Positions 35,781 to 45,305 of a stretch of 64,000 nucleotides of DNA are shown here, one piece after another. Below the pieces are notes generated by a model. That model made no database searches. It was not told the origin of the DNA and worked only from the letters and a program-made list of their open reading frames with translations. Positions within the stretch are counted from its first letter, which is position 1. Each line of letters opens with the position of its first letter. Origin of the DNA: Methanomassiliicoccales archaeon RumEn M1 (GTDB lineage: Archaea; Thermoplasmatota; Thermoplasmata; Methanomassiliicoccales; Methanomassiliicoccaceae). The stretch spans positions 26,537 to 90,536 of the forward strand of contig LJKK01000092.1 of the NCBI GenBank assembly GCA_001421185.1, given 5' to 3'. The translations under genes and the position numbers were made by a program.

Positions 35781-36107
35781 TCACTCGCTGGTCTCGCTCG
35801 GCTCGACCGGGGCCTCGACCTTGGCCCGGACCTTCCGGGACCGCCTGGTGGTGGCCTTGGTCTTGGTCGGAACGGCCGGGATCTCCACCTTGGTCTCCTT
35901 GGTGCCAGCGGCCTTGAGGGTCGCCTTGAGGGTGGCGGCGGACCTGGTCCACTCGGTCCTCCTGGGAATGCGACCGAGGCCGATCATGTTCTTGTAGCAC
36001 TTGCTGGTGTCGAAGGTGAGTATGGTGCCGTCCTTCTTGATGTACATCTTGCCGGTGCCGGGCTCCATCTCGGCCCCGCAGAACGAACAAACGCGTCTCT
36101 CGACCAT
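35781..36107 (-). CDS. rpl24e: Ribosomal protein L24e
   Basis: 108 residues. The zinc-ribbon domain RRVCSFCGAEMEPGTGKMY is at the N-terminus. The second cysteine pair is incomplete: the usual FC-x3-C reads FDTSKC, leaving three cysteines. The C-terminal half is a basic, lysine/threonine-rich extension ending in an acidic tail, longer than the minimal archaeal L24e. It sits four bases upstream of ndk in the operon. Confidence 0.93.
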   Translation of the reverse strand: MVERRVCSFCGAEMEPGTGKMYIKKDGTILTFDTSKCYKNMIGLGRIPRRTEWTRSAATLKATLKAAGTKETKVEIPAVPTKTKATTRRSRKVRAKVEAPVEPSETSE

Positions 36108-36112
36108 TCATA

Positions 36113-36325
36113 TCACCTGATCGACAGCTTGCGAGCCTCTCTGGAGGTCTCGCGTAGCATCAGTATGTCTCCCATGCGCACAGGTCCCATGATGTTGCGG
36201 GTGATGATGCGGCCCTTGTCGCGGCCGTCAAGCACACGCACCTTGACCTGGGTGGCCTCGCCGGTCATCCCGGTGCGGCCGATGATCTCCACCACTTCGG
36301 ATGGAATGCTCTCCCCATCTGCCAT
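36113..36325 (-). CDS. rps28e: Ribosomal protein S28e
   Basis: 70 residues matching the OB-fold S28e family: [47 protein letters not shown]. Located between L7Ae and L24e with gaps of 12 and 5 bases. Confidence 0.95.
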   Translation of the reverse strand: MADGESIPSEVVEIIGRTGMTGEATQVKVRVLDGRDKGRIITRNIMGPVRMGDILMLRETSREARKLSIR

Positions 36326-36337
36326 GATATCCCTCGC

Positions 36338-36709
36338 TTACTGCCTCAGCTTCTTGATCTGCTCGGCGAAGCTCTCGATCATGGGTTTCGCCTTGCCAGC
36401 GTCGAGCACGGCGACCGAGGCGGCGGGCTTCTCCATGCCGACAGCGTGGCCCAGCTCGGCCTTGGACGGAACGTAGGCGTACAGGATGTTGCGCTCCTCG
36501 CACAGCAGGGGCATGTGGGCCAGGATCTCTGGGGGCTGAACGTCCTCAGCCATGATCACCAGTACGGCCTCGCTCCTCTCCACGAGCTTGGTCACCTCGT
36601 TGGTCCCCTTGCGCACCTTGCCGGTGTCGCGGGCGGCCTCGACGATCTCGTAGGCCTTGTCAGAGAGCTCCTTGGGCATTTCGAAACGGACGAACATTGC
36701 CTTTGCCAT
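36338..36709 (-). CDS. rpl7ae: Ribosomal protein L7Ae
   Basis: 123-residue kink-turn RNA-binding protein, part of the ribosome and, in archaea, of box C/D and H/ACA snoRNPs and RNase P. Core motifs: [47 protein letters not shown]. First gene of the operon; GAGGT lies seven bases before the ATG, and box A at 36790-36797 gives a leader of about 57 bases, long enough for structured autoregulation. Confidence 0.97.
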   Translation of the reverse strand: MAKAMFVRFEMPKELSDKAYEIVEAARDTGKVRKGTNEVTKLVERSEAVLVIMAEDVQPPEILAHMPLLCEERNILYAYVPSKAELGHAVGMEKPAASVAVLDAGKAKPMIESFAEQIKKLRQ

Positions 36710-36789
36710 AATTATACCTCATTCGGATGTTACACATCCTCATCATTCATCGGTTCGACGTGAATGCAAGAGGAGCAAAGAGACGGGCT

Positions 36790-36797
36790 TATTTAAA
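36790..36797 (-). promoter_or_regulatory. Box A for the L7Ae-S28e-L24e-Ndk operon
   Basis: TTTAAATA on the minus strand; predicted start near 36767. The 57-base leader is unusual in this window, where most mRNAs look leaderless. Confidence 0.55.
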
Positions 36798-36879
36798 ACT
36801 ACTCTGTTCGCCGGGTGGGCTCCAGGAGGCCAGGCGGTCACGGCCCTGGGGCTTGACATGGTAGCCGAGCGAGGGGGGC

Positions 36880-37254
36880 TCACTTCGCCGCCGTTCGCAC
36901 GATGTCGGAAAGCCTGTCCTCCGTCGCTTCGTCCAGCTCTTTCAGGAACCATGCCGATCCCAGGAGCTGATGCGCGTCGCTCTCCCGCACGAGGTTCGCG
37001 TCCTCCGTCAGGCCGAAGGTCATGTACCGGTCCGCGCGGAAGAAGCAGATGACCTTGCCGTCCTTCCGGTAGGCGGGCATGCCGTACCATAGGGTGGGCT
37101 GAAGGGCCGGCGCGCTCCGCACGATCAATGAGTGCAGACGCTCGCCCATCTCGCGGTAGGGCCCGGGCATCTCGGCGATCTTGGCCAGAACAGCGTCCTC
37201 GCCGTCGGCCTTTCGGGCCTGCTTCCCAGGGACGTCCTGGTTCCTTGAGGCCAT
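36880..37254 (-). CDS. DUF1801 / YdhG-type small protein
   Basis: 124 residues of the YdhG/DUF1801 fold. Typical segments are LIVRSAPALQPTLWYGMPAYRKDGKVICFFRA and TFGLTEDANLV. The family is widespread and often annotated as an iron-chaperone-like protein, but function is not established. It is a single gene, 55 bases upstream of the isomerase-like gene's stop on the same strand. Confidence 0.8.
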   Translation of the reverse strand: MASRNQDVPGKQARKADGEDAVLAKIAEMPGPYREMGERLHSLIVRSAPALQPTLWYGMPAYRKDGKVICFFRADRYMTFGLTEDANLVRESDAHQLLGSAWFLKELDEATEDRLSDIVRTAAK

Positions 37255-37309
37255 GGTAGCTTGATGGACCCACGCCGTATAATGCTATTCTCCGGACGAG
37301 CGTCCTCCG

Positions 37310-38098
37310 TCACAGCATGGCCCTGACCGCTCTGACCGACTCCTTGAGCGCCTCCGAGGTCTTGGTCTCCACCAGCACCCGGATGTCCTTCCGCTGGGCG
37401 AAGTCTACCAACGCCGGGATGTCCACCATGCCGGTGCCAGGGACCTGGTGGTCGCTCTTCCCGTTGTAGTCGTGAAGATGCATGTGCCTTATACGCGCCT
37501 CGTGCCGCAGCAGGGTCTCCCTCTCCCGGAAGCCCGACCGGGCGTCGTGGCCCACGTCCCAGGTGAGGTTGAAGCCGTTCAGGTAGCACAGCTCGTCGAT
37601 GGCCCGGGCCACGAAGGGGATGTCGAAGTTGTTGACGTTCTCGGTGCACATGTCCACTCCGGACGCCCGGGCCAAGGGGAGCAGGTCGCTGTAGGCGGCC
37701 CACAGATTGGAGATGAAGCGGTCCTCGTACCGCTCGTATATCCACACCCGACGGTCCGGCAGCGTGAAGTATATTCCCGTGCCGATGTGCATGTTGAGGA
37801 CCTTGATGCCGGCCTGGGCGGACCATCCCAGCGCCTCCCTCATCGCATCCAGATGTCCCTCCCGCACCGTGGGGTGCAGCGAGCCCAGGTCCAGTTCATC
37901 GGGCGAGTGCAGCGTGAACTCGATGCCGTAGCGCCTCGAGGCGTCCCTCACCTCCGCCGGATCGAGCTCCTGGGGGCTGTTCTCCGGTAGGTTCATGTTG
38001 AGCTCGATGAAGGAAAGTTCAAGCTCCTGGCACAGGTCGACGAGATCGTTGAGGTCGGGGACCTCGATGAGCGCGGGCATGCCGAGAGAGAAGGGCAT
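37310..38098 (-). CDS. Xylose isomerase-like TIM-barrel protein
   Basis: 262 residues of the AP endonuclease 2 / sugar phosphate isomerase-epimerase superfamily. Metal-site segments follow the expected order: ELNMNLPE, TLHSPDELDLG, LNMHIGTG, CTENVNN, WDVGHDA, RHMHLHDYNGKSDH, LVETK. All candidate metal ligands (E, H, D, H, E) look intact, so it is probably an active enzyme on a sugar or polyol. The substrate is unknown, and neighbours are unrelated. Confidence 0.85.
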   Translation of the reverse strand: MPFSLGMPALIEVPDLNDLVDLCQELELSFIELNMNLPENSPQELDPAEVRDASRRYGIEFTLHSPDELDLGSLHPTVREGHLDAMREALGWSAQAGIKVLNMHIGTGIYFTLPDRRVWIYERYEDRFISNLWAAYSDLLPLARASGVDMCTENVNNFDIPFVARAIDELCYLNGFNLTWDVGHDARSGFRERETLLRHEARIRHMHLHDYNGKSDHQVPGTGMVDIPALVDFAQRKDIRVLVETKTSEALKESVRAVRAML

Positions 38099-38144
38099 CG
38101 GCCGATGACCGCAGAACCCCCTATTAGTCTTTACTTATCGCCTC

Positions 38145-39122
38145 TCACAGACCGTGTAGGGGGTCGCCGTCATGGCCCAGCCCCTCGTCCTTCCGGGCGA
38201 TGACGCACGGCGGCTCCTCCACCTCCTCGCCGTAGTGGGCCTTCCACTTCCTGCACAGCCAGGACTGGAGCGTTCTGACGTCCTCCTCGGAGATGTGCTT
38301 GAACCTTCCCTGCAGCCCCAGATACTCGGTCACCGGCAGCATCTTCCTCGGGCGATAGGTGACGCGTGGAACGCCGTGCTCCACCTCGTATAGCGTCCAC
38401 ATGCCAGTCTCGACGGCCAGCCGGTCGATGGATACGCCGCGTGACGGTTCGATGCGCCAGCCCGGGATGCACGGCGTGAGGCAATGCAGGAACCGGAAGC
38501 CGCTCATGGACTTGGCCTTCTCCACCTTCTTGACGAAGTCGGTGAAGTGGGCCACCGACAGCGTGGCCACGTACGGCACGTCGTGCTGCGCCACGATGGC
38601 CGCCAGGTCCTTCTTGAAGCGACGGTTGCCCTGTATCTCGAGGCCGGCCGGCGTGGTGGTCGTCCAGGCCCCGAACGGCGTGGCCGACGAGCGCTGGATG
38701 CCGGTGTTCATGTAGGCCTCGTTGTCCAGGCACACGTAGATGACGTCCTCGTTGCGCTCGGCCGCCCCGGACAGCGCCTGCAGGCCGATGTCGAACGATC
38801 CTCCGTCGCCGGCCATGCCCACGACGTTGGCCTCGATGCCCCTTCGCCGGTAGGCCGCCTTCAGCCCGGTGATGATGGCCCCGGTGTTCTCGAACGCGGT
38901 GTACAGGAAGGGGATCCTCCAGGCCGACTTGGGGTACGTCGCGCTGAACACCGTCAGGCAGGACGCCGGCACGTACACCACGGTCTGGGGGCCGAGGACC
39001 TTGGCGATGTTCCTGGCCGTGACGGCATAGCCGCAGCCGGGGCACGCCCCGTGGCCATGGACCAGCATGTCCTCCCGGCTGACGTTCCTCAGTCCGGCCA
39101 CCGGGCTTCGCACGCTGGTCAT
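38145..39122 (-). CDS. porB: Pyruvate:ferredoxin oxidoreductase subunit beta
   Basis: 325-residue thiamine pyrophosphate-binding subunit. The cluster cysteines include GACPGCGY; the TPP motif is GDGGSFDIGLQALSGAAERNEDVIYVCLDNEAYMNTG, in the conserved GDG...N arrangement. The start ATG at 39122 overlaps the porA stop (ATGA); the frame extends upstream but inside porA. With gamma-delta and alpha it forms the enzyme that interconverts acetyl-CoA plus CO2 and pyruvate with ferredoxin, a main entry of carbon in autotrophic or acetate-assimilating archaea. Confidence 0.93.
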   Translation of the reverse strand: MTSVRSPVAGLRNVSREDMLVHGHGACPGCGYAVTARNIAKVLGPQTVVYVPASCLTVFSATYPKSAWRIPFLYTAFENTGAIITGLKAAYRRRGIEANVVGMAGDGGSFDIGLQALSGAAERNEDVIYVCLDNEAYMNTGIQRSSATPFGAWTTTTPAGLEIQGNRRFKKDLAAIVAQHDVPYVATLSVAHFTDFVKKVEKAKSMSGFRFLHCLTPCIPGWRIEPSRGVSIDRLAVETGMWTLYEVEHGVPRVTYRPRKMLPVTEYLGLQGRFKHISEEDVRTLQSWLCRKWKAHYGEEVEEPPCVIARKDEGLGHDGDPLHGL

Positions 39123-40294
39123 CCCTGCTCCCCCCTCAGGCCATGCCAGGTGCATTCGTTGACCCTCTCCCCGCGAGAGCGGCGCTCCACCACCTCGTAC
39201 ATCTCCCGGACGTCGGGCACGGTGATGTCCCTTCCCCCGATGCCGCCGAAATGATCGGTGATCGGAACATCGGTGCCGTACATCGCGCTCCTCAGCTCGG
39301 TGTACAGAGGGCCGAAGCCGTTGAAGGACGCGGAGCGCTCGAACACGCCCACCGCCTTCATGTCCTTCAGCGCCTCCCGCAGCTCCGTGGCCGGGAAGGG
39401 GCGGACGAAGCGCAGCTTGATCAGCCCGGCCTTGCGCCCCTCGGCCCGCAGCTGGTCGACGACCTCCCGGGCGGCGCCGACCCAGGTGCCCAGCCCGATC
39501 ATGGCGTACTCGGCGTCCTCCATGCGGTACTCCTCGAACAGACCGCCGTACCGGCGGCCGAACAGGCCAGCGAACTCCTCGTCCACCTCCTTGATGACCT
39601 CGAGCGACGCCTGCATGGCGCGGTCCTGCTGATACCGCATCTCCATGGCGAACTCCGGCGGCACGATGGGGCTCATGACCATCGGGTCGCTGGGGACCAA
39701 TGTGTTCGTCGTATCGAACCTGGGGAGGAACCTATCGACCTCGGCACGTTCCGGCACGTCCACCGCCTCCACCGTATGGGTGAGGATGAACCCGTCCATG
39801 CACACCATGACCGGCAGCCGGACGCGGGCGTCCTCGGCGATGCGGAACGCCTGCAGCGTCGCGTCCAACGCTTCCTGGCCGTCCTCCACGTACGCCTGCA
39901 GCCAGCCCGCCTCGCGCACCGGCAGCGAATCGTTGTGCTCGGTCCAGATGCCCGAGGCCGCTCCCACGCTGCGGTTGGCGTTGACCATGACGATCGGCAG
40001 CCGGCTGGGAGCGGCCGCGAACAGCATCTCGTACATGAGGGCCAGCCCCTGCGAGGACGTGGCGGTGAACGTCCGCACGCCCCCGGCCGAGGCGCCGATG
40101 GCCACCGACATGACGGAGTGCTCCGACTCCGCCGGAATGAACTCGGCGTCCATCTCCCCGTCGTTGATGAACTCGGAGATCTGCTCGATGATCGTGGTCT
40201 GAGGAGTGATCGGGAACCCGGGGACCAGGGCGACGCGCGCCAGCCTCGCGGCGTGGGCCACCGCGGCATTGGCGGTGATGGTCATCCTTACCAT
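39119..40294 (-). CDS. porA: Pyruvate:ferredoxin oxidoreductase subunit alpha
   Basis: 391 residues. GNEAVAxA-type opening is TANAAVAHAARLARV; GFPITPQT and ESEHSVMSVAIGASAGGVRTFTATSSQGL follow, then NANRSVGAASGIW, all typical of the alpha subunit. The start ATG at 40294 overlaps the gamma-delta stop by seven bases and is preceded by GGGGGTG; an ATG at 40285 is also in frame. Confidence 0.93.
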   Translation of the reverse strand: MVRMTITANAAVAHAARLARVALVPGFPITPQTTIIEQISEFINDGEMDAEFIPAESEHSVMSVAIGASAGGVRTFTATSSQGLALMYEMLFAAAPSRLPIVMVNANRSVGAASGIWTEHNDSLPVREAGWLQAYVEDGQEALDATLQAFRIAEDARVRLPVMVCMDGFILTHTVEAVDVPERAEVDRFLPRFDTTNTLVPSDPMVMSPIVPPEFAMEMRYQQDRAMQASLEVIKEVDEEFAGLFGRRYGGLFEEYRMEDAEYAMIGLGTWVGAAREVVDQLRAEGRKAGLIKLRFVRPFPATELREALKDMKAVGVFERSASFNGFGPLYTELRSAMYGTDVPITDHFGGIGGRDITVPDVREMYEVVERRSRGERVNECTWHGLRGEQG

Positions 40295-41196
40295 CGGTGC
40301 ACCCCCTTGATCATGTCGATGGCGCTCACCGGGCATATGTCGGCGCAGATGCCGCATCCCTTGCAGTAGTCGAAGTTCCAGCGCATGTAGTCATCGTCCA
40401 GGCGGTCGATGGCCGCATCGGGGCATGACCACCAGCACCTCAGGCAGCGGATGCATCGGTCCTTCTTGTAGAAGGGCGTGGACCATCTCCATTCGCCGGT
40501 GAGGTTGGTGCGGGCGCTTCCCGGACCCACTTCCACACCATCGATGGTGGCGGACGGCAGCGATGTCCCGGCCGGCATTTCATGCCAGGCGGGCCGCCAT
40601 TCCTTGGCGCGGGCGATGCGTCGCTTGCCGGAGGCGACGCCCACCACGGCGCCGTCGTACGCCTTCCAGGCCGAGCTGGCGTTGGCCCGGCCGGCGATAG
40701 CGCCCAGCTTCTCTCCGAAGCGCTCCTGCACCGCCTCCATGACCGTCTCGATCGGCACCAGGTCCTGGACCCTGCACAGGACGCCCAGCATGGCGGTGTT
40801 GACGATCGGCACCTTCAGCGTCTGGAGGGCGATGGCCGTCGCGTCGGCGGTGGCGGTGACGGCCTCCGTTCCCTCCCCGATCTCCAGCTCCTCCGGCCGC
40901 AGCGGGGTGTTCACGGCCAGCCGGCCGCCCTCCTTCAGGCCTTCGGTGACCGGCTCCAGCTCGAACAGCGAGGCGTCCAGCACCACGACGAGGTCGGGCT
41001 CGTACACCTGGCTCTTGACGCGGATCTTCCGGCTGTCTATGCGGGCGAACGCTTGAACGGGAGCGCCTCGCCGCTCCGCCCCGAAATAGGGGAACGCCTG
41101 GGCATGGTGACCGGCCCGAACGGCCGCGTCGGCCAGGGCCTGGGCGGCCATGACCGCTCCCTGGCCTCCCCGACCGTGGAACCTTACCTCGAACAT
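40288..41196 (-). CDS. porG: Pyruvate:ferredoxin oxidoreductase fused gamma-delta subunit
   Basis: 302 residues. The N-terminal two thirds is the gamma domain (FHGRGGQGAVMAAQALADAA, YFGAERRGAPVQAFARI). The C-terminal third is the delta domain with two 4Fe-4S motifs, CIRCLRCWWSCPDAAI and CKGCGICADICPVSAI. A fused gamma-delta chain replaces the two separate genes of many archaea. First gene of the three-gene por unit; the frame upstream of 41196 is non-coding. Confidence 0.92.
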   Translation of the reverse strand: MFEVRFHGRGGQGAVMAAQALADAAVRAGHHAQAFPYFGAERRGAPVQAFARIDSRKIRVKSQVYEPDLVVVLDASLFELEPVTEGLKEGGRLAVNTPLRPEELEIGEGTEAVTATADATAIALQTLKVPIVNTAMLGVLCRVQDLVPIETVMEAVQERFGEKLGAIAGRANASSAWKAYDGAVVGVASGKRRIARAKEWRPAWHEMPAGTSLPSATIDGVEVGPGSARTNLTGEWRWSTPFYKKDRCIRCLRCWWSCPDAAIDRLDDDYMRWNFDYCKGCGICADICPVSAIDMIKGVHRW

Positions 41197-41239
41197 GTCA
41201 CCATCGTTCTCTGCGACGCTCGTATATGGAGATGGCTGT

Positions 41240-41743
41240 TCAGGCCACCTCTTGGAACGAAGAGCCGATGGCTCCGCAGACCTTGCACCTCTCGGGCGCC
41301 TCGTCCTCCTCGATGTTGCCGCACACCGGGCACAGGTACAGCTTCTTGGCCGGGAGGTCCTTTCCCTGGGCCACGGCCTCCGCCGCCGCCCTGTACTTGT
41401 CCTCATGGATCTTCTCCACGGCGTTGGCCCAGGAGAACGAGCGGACCGCTTCCTTGTTCCCCTCCGCCCTGGCCGCCTCGATGAAGCCGGGATACATGGA
41501 GGTGTGCTCGTAGTTCTCCCCGCTGATGGCGTCCTTCAGGTTGTCGGCCGTGGTCCCCACGCCCTTCATAACCTTGAGGTGGGCGAGCGCGTGGACCGTC
41601 TCGGCCTCGGCGGCGGCCCGGAACAGCTTGGCCACCTGGATTAGTCCTTCCTCCTCGGCCTTCTTGGCATATGCGAGATACTTCCTGTTAGCCTGTGACT
41701 CGCCAGCAAAGGCGGCCTTCAGATTATCGTCGGTGGCTGTCAT
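41240..41743 (-). CDS. rbr: Rubrerythrin
   Basis: 167-residue peroxide-reducing protein. The four-helix di-iron domain has GESQANRKY, EAETVHALAHL, SGENYEHTSMYPGF and VEKIHEDKY, giving the expected Glu/His ligands. The C-terminal rubredoxin domain has CPVCGN and CKVCGA. Monocistronic, with a clear TATA box about 32 bases upstream. Typical anaerobe oxidative-stress protein. Confidence 0.96.
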   Translation of the reverse strand: MTATDDNLKAAFAGESQANRKYLAYAKKAEEEGLIQVAKLFRAAAEAETVHALAHLKVMKGVGTTADNLKDAISGENYEHTSMYPGFIEAARAEGNKEAVRSFSWANAVEKIHEDKYRAAAEAVAQGKDLPAKKLYLCPVCGNIEEDEAPERCKVCGAIGSSFQEVA

Positions 41744-41771
41744 GAATAACGTCCATTTATCGCTGCCTAAT

Positions 41772-41779
41772 TATTTTAT
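41772..41779 (-). promoter_or_regulatory. Box A for rubrerythrin
   Basis: ATAAAATA on the minus strand; predicted start near 41749, six bases before the ATG. Confidence 0.55.
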
Positions 41780-41798
41780 GCTTTTCCCATAATGGGTC

Positions 41799-42746
41799 CT
41801 AGGCCTTCAACATCTCCAACTGCGCCCTCTCGGGCAGGTCCAGCCAGTTCATGAAGCGGACGTCCTCTCCCCGGGCCGCATCATGGTACAGGCTCTGCAT
41901 CTGTTGCGTCACCGGGCCAGGCCTTCCGCTGTCGATCGGAACGCCGTCGATCGTCCGGACGGGAACGATCTCGGCCGCCGTGCCGGTCATGAACACCTCG
42001 TTGGCCACCATCAGCTCTCCCCGGGTGATGGGGCGCTCCTCGACCTCATAGCCGGCCGCCCGGGCCAGCTTGATCACGGTGTCGCGGGTGATCCCTTCCA
42101 GCACCCCGGACGATAGGTCGGGGGTGATGATCCTGCCGCTCCTGACGATGAAAATGTTCTCCCCCGTCCCCTCGGCCACCGTTCCGTTGCCGTTCAGCAT
42201 GATGGCCTCGTCCGCCCCGGCCAGGGCGGCCTCGAACTTGGCCAGGGTGGAGTTGACGTAGTTGCCGCACACCTTGGCCATGAGCGAGGTGGCGCGATTG
42301 GAGGGCTTCTCCCACGACGAGGTGATGGCGTCCATCCCCTCGCGCATCTGCCGGTCGCCGAGATATGCCCCCATGTGCACCGTGACCACGGCGACGTGGA
42401 CCGGGAGCCCTTGAGGGTTCATGCTCAGGTTCGGCGACGCCCCATAGAACGCTATGGGGCGTATGTAATCAGCGTCCGGTCCGTTGGCCTTGACCACCGA
42501 CCGTACCGCCTCGCACAGCTCCTCGTGATCGTACTCCAGCTTGAGCCGAAGGAACTTGGCCGACTCCATGAACCGGCGCATGTGGTCCTCCAGCCGGAAC
42601 ACGCTCCTTCCCCATGGCGTGTCGTACGCCCTCAGGCCCTCGAACACTCCCCCACCGTAATGGAGCCCGTGCGACATGAGCGAGACCTTAGCGTCCCGCG
42701 GAGCCACCAGGGCGCCATCGAACCAGACCTTGTCTCCCGTGATCAA
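41799..42746 (-). CDS. ilvE: Branched-chain amino acid aminotransferase
   Basis: 315-residue fold-type IV PLP enzyme. The Schiff-base lysine is in SLMAKVCGNY; other landmarks are HGLHYGGGVFEGLRAY, GEGTGENIF-like AEGTGENIFIV and MTGTAAEIVPVR. Catalyses the last step of valine, leucine and isoleucine synthesis. The start is a TTG at 42746, supported by GGAGG about seven bases upstream and a TATA-like TTATTATCC. It precedes the amino-acid ABC genes on the map but is probably a separate transcript. Confidence 0.95.
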   Translation of the reverse strand: MITGDKVWFDGALVAPRDAKVSLMSHGLHYGGGVFEGLRAYDTPWGRSVFRLEDHMRRFMESAKFLRLKLEYDHEELCEAVRSVVKANGPDADYIRPIAFYGASPNLSMNPQGLPVHVAVVTVHMGAYLGDRQMREGMDAITSSWEKPSNRATSLMAKVCGNYVNSTLAKFEAALAGADEAIMLNGNGTVAEGTGENIFIVRSGRIITPDLSSGVLEGITRDTVIKLARAAGYEVEERPITRGELMVANEVFMTGTAAEIVPVRTIDGVPIDSGRPGPVTQQMQSLYHDAARGEDVRFMNWLDLPERAQLEMLKA

Positions 42747-42811
42747 GCCCCCCTCCTCGGATAATAATCGAGGCGAGATTGCTTGAGAGCGGCCGATACA
42801 AATAGGTTCGG

Positions 42812-43576
42812 TCAGGCCGGCGGGGGTCCAGGCTCATCCTTCAGCACCCGCTTGAGGAACTGCCGGGTGCGCTCGTTCTGCGGATCGGTGAAGATCTTGT
42901 CGGGGTCCCCCTCCTCCACGATCACGCCATGGTCCATGAACACCACTCGGTCGGCCACGTCCTTGGCGAATCCCATCTCGTGCGTGACCACCACCATGGT
43001 CATGCCGCCGTAGGCCAGTTTCTTCATGACGTCCAGCACCTCATAGGTGAGCTCGGGATCGAGGGCCGAGGTGGGCTCGTCGAACATCACCAGCTTCGGC
43101 TCCATGGCGATGGCGCGGGCGATGGCCACTCGCTGCTGCTGCCCGCCGGACAGTTGTCCGGGATAGGCGTCGGCCTTGGCCTCCAGGCCGACCTTGCTCA
43201 GGGCATCCAGGGCGCGAGCCTCCGCCTCCTCCTGGCCCATGCCCCTGACCTGCTCCAGTGCCAACATGATGTTCTTCTTGGCCGTCAGGTGCAAGAACAG
43301 GTTGTAGCTCTGGAACACCATGACCATGTGGGATCGGACCTCGTCGATGTCCACGTCCGGCCCCATGATGCTCTTGCCTTCGAACAGCACCTCTCCCTTG
43401 TCCGGCTCGGTGATGCGGTTCAGGCAGCGAAGGAAGGTGCTCTTTCCGCTGCCGGACGGGCCGATGATGCATACCACCTCCTGCCTGGAGATGGACAGGT
43501 CGATGCCCTTGAGCACCTCATGCCCCTTAAAGGACTTGTGGATGTTGACCGCGCGTATGATCTCGTCCTGACTCAT
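42812..43576 (-). CDS. glnQ: Polar amino acid ABC transporter ATPase
   Basis: 254 residues; Walker [10 protein letters not shown], signature LSGGQQQR, Walker [14 protein letters not shown]-loop VVVTHEMGF. Sequence type is that of glutamine/histidine-like importers. The start overlaps the permease stop (ATGA). Third gene of a binding protein-permease-ATPase unit. Confidence 0.94.
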   Translation of the reverse strand: MSQDEIIRAVNIHKSFKGHEVLKGIDLSISRQEVVCIIGPSGSGKSTFLRCLNRITEPDKGEVLFEGKSIMGPDVDIDEVRSHMVMVFQSYNLFLHLTAKKNIMLALEQVRGMGQEEAEARALDALSKVGLEAKADAYPGQLSGGQQQRVAIARAIAMEPKLVMFDEPTSALDPELTYEVLDVMKKLAYGGMTMVVVTHEMGFAKDVADRVVFMDHGVIVEEGDPDKIFTDPQNERTRQFLKRVLKDEPGPPPA

Positions 43577-44256
43577 TCATCCTCACCATACCCTGGTATG
43601 CGGTATTTGTGCTCCAGATAGCGCATCGCCCTTGACGTGGCGAAGGTCATGACAAAGTAGATGAGCGCCACGAACCCCAGGATGGGGACCGCCTCAAGAT
43701 ACCTCGAGGTCAGCTGCTTCCCCACGAACGTGAGCTCCACCACCGTGATGGTGCTGACCAGCGAGGTGTCCTTGATCAGCGTCACCATCTCATTGGTCAT
43801 GGCAGGGATCATCAGCCGGAATGACTGGGGGAGGATGACATGTCGCATCGCCTGCATGCGCGTCATGCCGATGGAGCGGGCCGCCTCCATCTGCCCCTTG
43901 GGCACCGACTCTATCCCTCCCCGGATGATCTCGGCCTGATAGGCCGCGCTGTTCAGACCCAGCGCCAGAATGCCTGCGGTTAGCGCGTCGAAGTTGAGAA
44001 GCGGCGAGATGGCGCCGAACCCGAAGTAGATGAAGAATATCTGGATGAGGAGCGGCGTTCCCCTGATGATCTCGATGTAGATGGTGGCTATCCAGCTCAG
44101 AGGTTTGAACGATGACAGCCGGGACAGGGCGAGCAGCACGCCTCCCGCGAACCCCAACGCTAAGCCGAACACGGCCACTTCGACGGTGACGCCGGCAGCG
44201 GCCAGGAACGCATCTAGATTATCTTGAATGATCTGCCAACCGTCAGCCATGGCCAT
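43573..44256 (-). CDS. Polar amino acid ABC transporter permease
   Basis: 227 residues with about five membrane helices and the HisM/GlnP coupling motif around [22 protein letters not shown] single permease gene implies a homodimer. Located 45 bases after the binding-protein gene on the same strand. Confidence 0.93.
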   Translation of the reverse strand: MAMADGWQIIQDNLDAFLAAAGVTVEVAVFGLALGFAGGVLLALSRLSSFKPLSWIATIYIEIIRGTPLLIQIFFIYFGFGAISPLLNFDALTAGILALGLNSAAYQAEIIRGGIESVPKGQMEAARSIGMTRMQAMRHVILPQSFRLMIPAMTNEMVTLIKDTSLVSTITVVELTFVGKQLTSRYLEAVPILGFVALIYFVMTFATSRAMRYLEHKYRIPGYGEDE

Positions 44257-44301
44257 TACCCAGTCGCATGATATCTAAGAAAGGGGAAGGGGTTTGGGCG
44301 C

Positions 44302-45117
44302 TCAGGCCTGGCTCCACTTGGAGATGATCTTCTCCATCTCTCCGCTGTCGATCAGGTCCTCGAGTATCTTGTTGACCTCGGTGACAAGATCTTCGGAGTT
44401 GTTCTTGGACATGGCTATTCCATAGAACTCGTTGGTCTCGATCGTCTCCACGATCTTGTAGGGGTTGGTGTCGCTGATGTAGTTGGCGGCCACGGGCGAG
44501 TCGATGATGACCGCATCCACCTTGTTGCCGCTCAGGGCCTGGAAGGTGTCAGAGGCCGTACCATAGGGCTTCATCTCCCCAACGTCCGGGAGATTGTCCT
44601 CGATGTAGTACTGTCCAGTGGTCCCGGTGTTGACCGCCACGACCTTTCCCGCCAGGTCCGCGGTGCTGAGTATGTCGGTGTTGCTCTTCAACACGACCAG
44701 CGCCTGGTCGGCCTTGTAGTACGGCATGGAGAAGGTGGCCGATTCATTGCGGTCATCGGTGATGGTCATCCCCGCGATGACCATGTCGATCTTGCCGTTC
44801 TGCAGGGCGGTGATGAGGACGCTGAAGTCATCATAGTTCTTGATCTCCAGCTCGACGTCCAATGCATCGGCGATCGCCTTGGCGACGTCCATGTCGATTC
44901 CTTCCACTCCTCCAGCGGCGGAGGTGTTCAACATCTCAAAGGGAGGGAAACCGGCGGAGGTGCCGACGACCAGCTTGCCCTGGTCCTTGATCTTCTCCAG
45001 CGCGGACTTGTCGTCCGCGCCCAGCCCTCCCATGAGCACAATACCGATCGCCGCGATGGCGACCACAGCAATGACCGCGACAGCCGCGATCTGGATATTC
45101 TTCGAAGACTTGGCCAT
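44302..45117 (-). CDS. Polar amino acid ABC transporter substrate-binding protein
   Basis: 271 residues; N-terminal hydrophobic segment (about 9-31) that anchors it or is cleaved, then a complete two-lobe periplasmic-binding fold. Family landmarks: KLVVGTSAGFPPFEM, GIDMDVAKAIADAL, IVIAGMTITDDR, VNTGTTGQYY and VDAVIIDSPVA. The arginine in TDDR is the usual amino-acid carboxylate ligand. GGAG lies seven bases before the ATG. The exact amino acid is not determinable. Confidence 0.92.
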   Translation of the reverse strand: MAKSSKNIQIAAVAVIAVVAIAAIGIVLMGGLGADDKSALEKIKDQGKLVVGTSAGFPPFEMLNTSAAGGVEGIDMDVAKAIADALDVELEIKNYDDFSVLITALQNGKIDMVIAGMTITDDRNESATFSMPYYKADQALVVLKSNTDILSTADLAGKVVAVNTGTTGQYYIEDNLPDVGEMKPYGTASDTFQALSGNKVDAVIIDSPVAANYISDTNPYKIVETIETNEFYGIAMSKNNSEDLVTEVNKILEDLIDSGEMEKIISKWSQA

Positions 45118-45160
45118 TTTCCGTCTCCATACGTTGGATTTTCACGCGGAACCAGTACGT

Positions 45161-45169
45161 ACATATAAA
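45161..45169 (-). promoter_or_regulatory. Box A for the amino-acid ABC operon
   Basis: TTTATATGT on the minus strand; predicted start near 45140, leaving a leader of about 22 bases with a GGAG ribosome site. Confidence 0.6.
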
Positions 45170-45305
45170 CCGAGTGTTCCATTTCGGACACAAGCGCTCG
45201 TACCTGCTACTTTTTCGATAGGATCGTGTCGCCCAGCTACGAAAGGCCGGCAATGGCTACGTTATCAGAAGGGGAATCGTGCCTTTAGCGCGGCCCTCTG
45301 CACGT

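Noticed and set aside
39143..40369. 408-codon frame antisense to porA
   Set aside because: Leucine/arginine/histidine-rich shadow of porA.
42746..45117. Single operon of ilvE with the amino-acid transporter
   Set aside because: ilvE lies downstream of the transporter on the same strand but has its own TATA-like box and ribosome site after a 65-base gap, so linkage is unproven.
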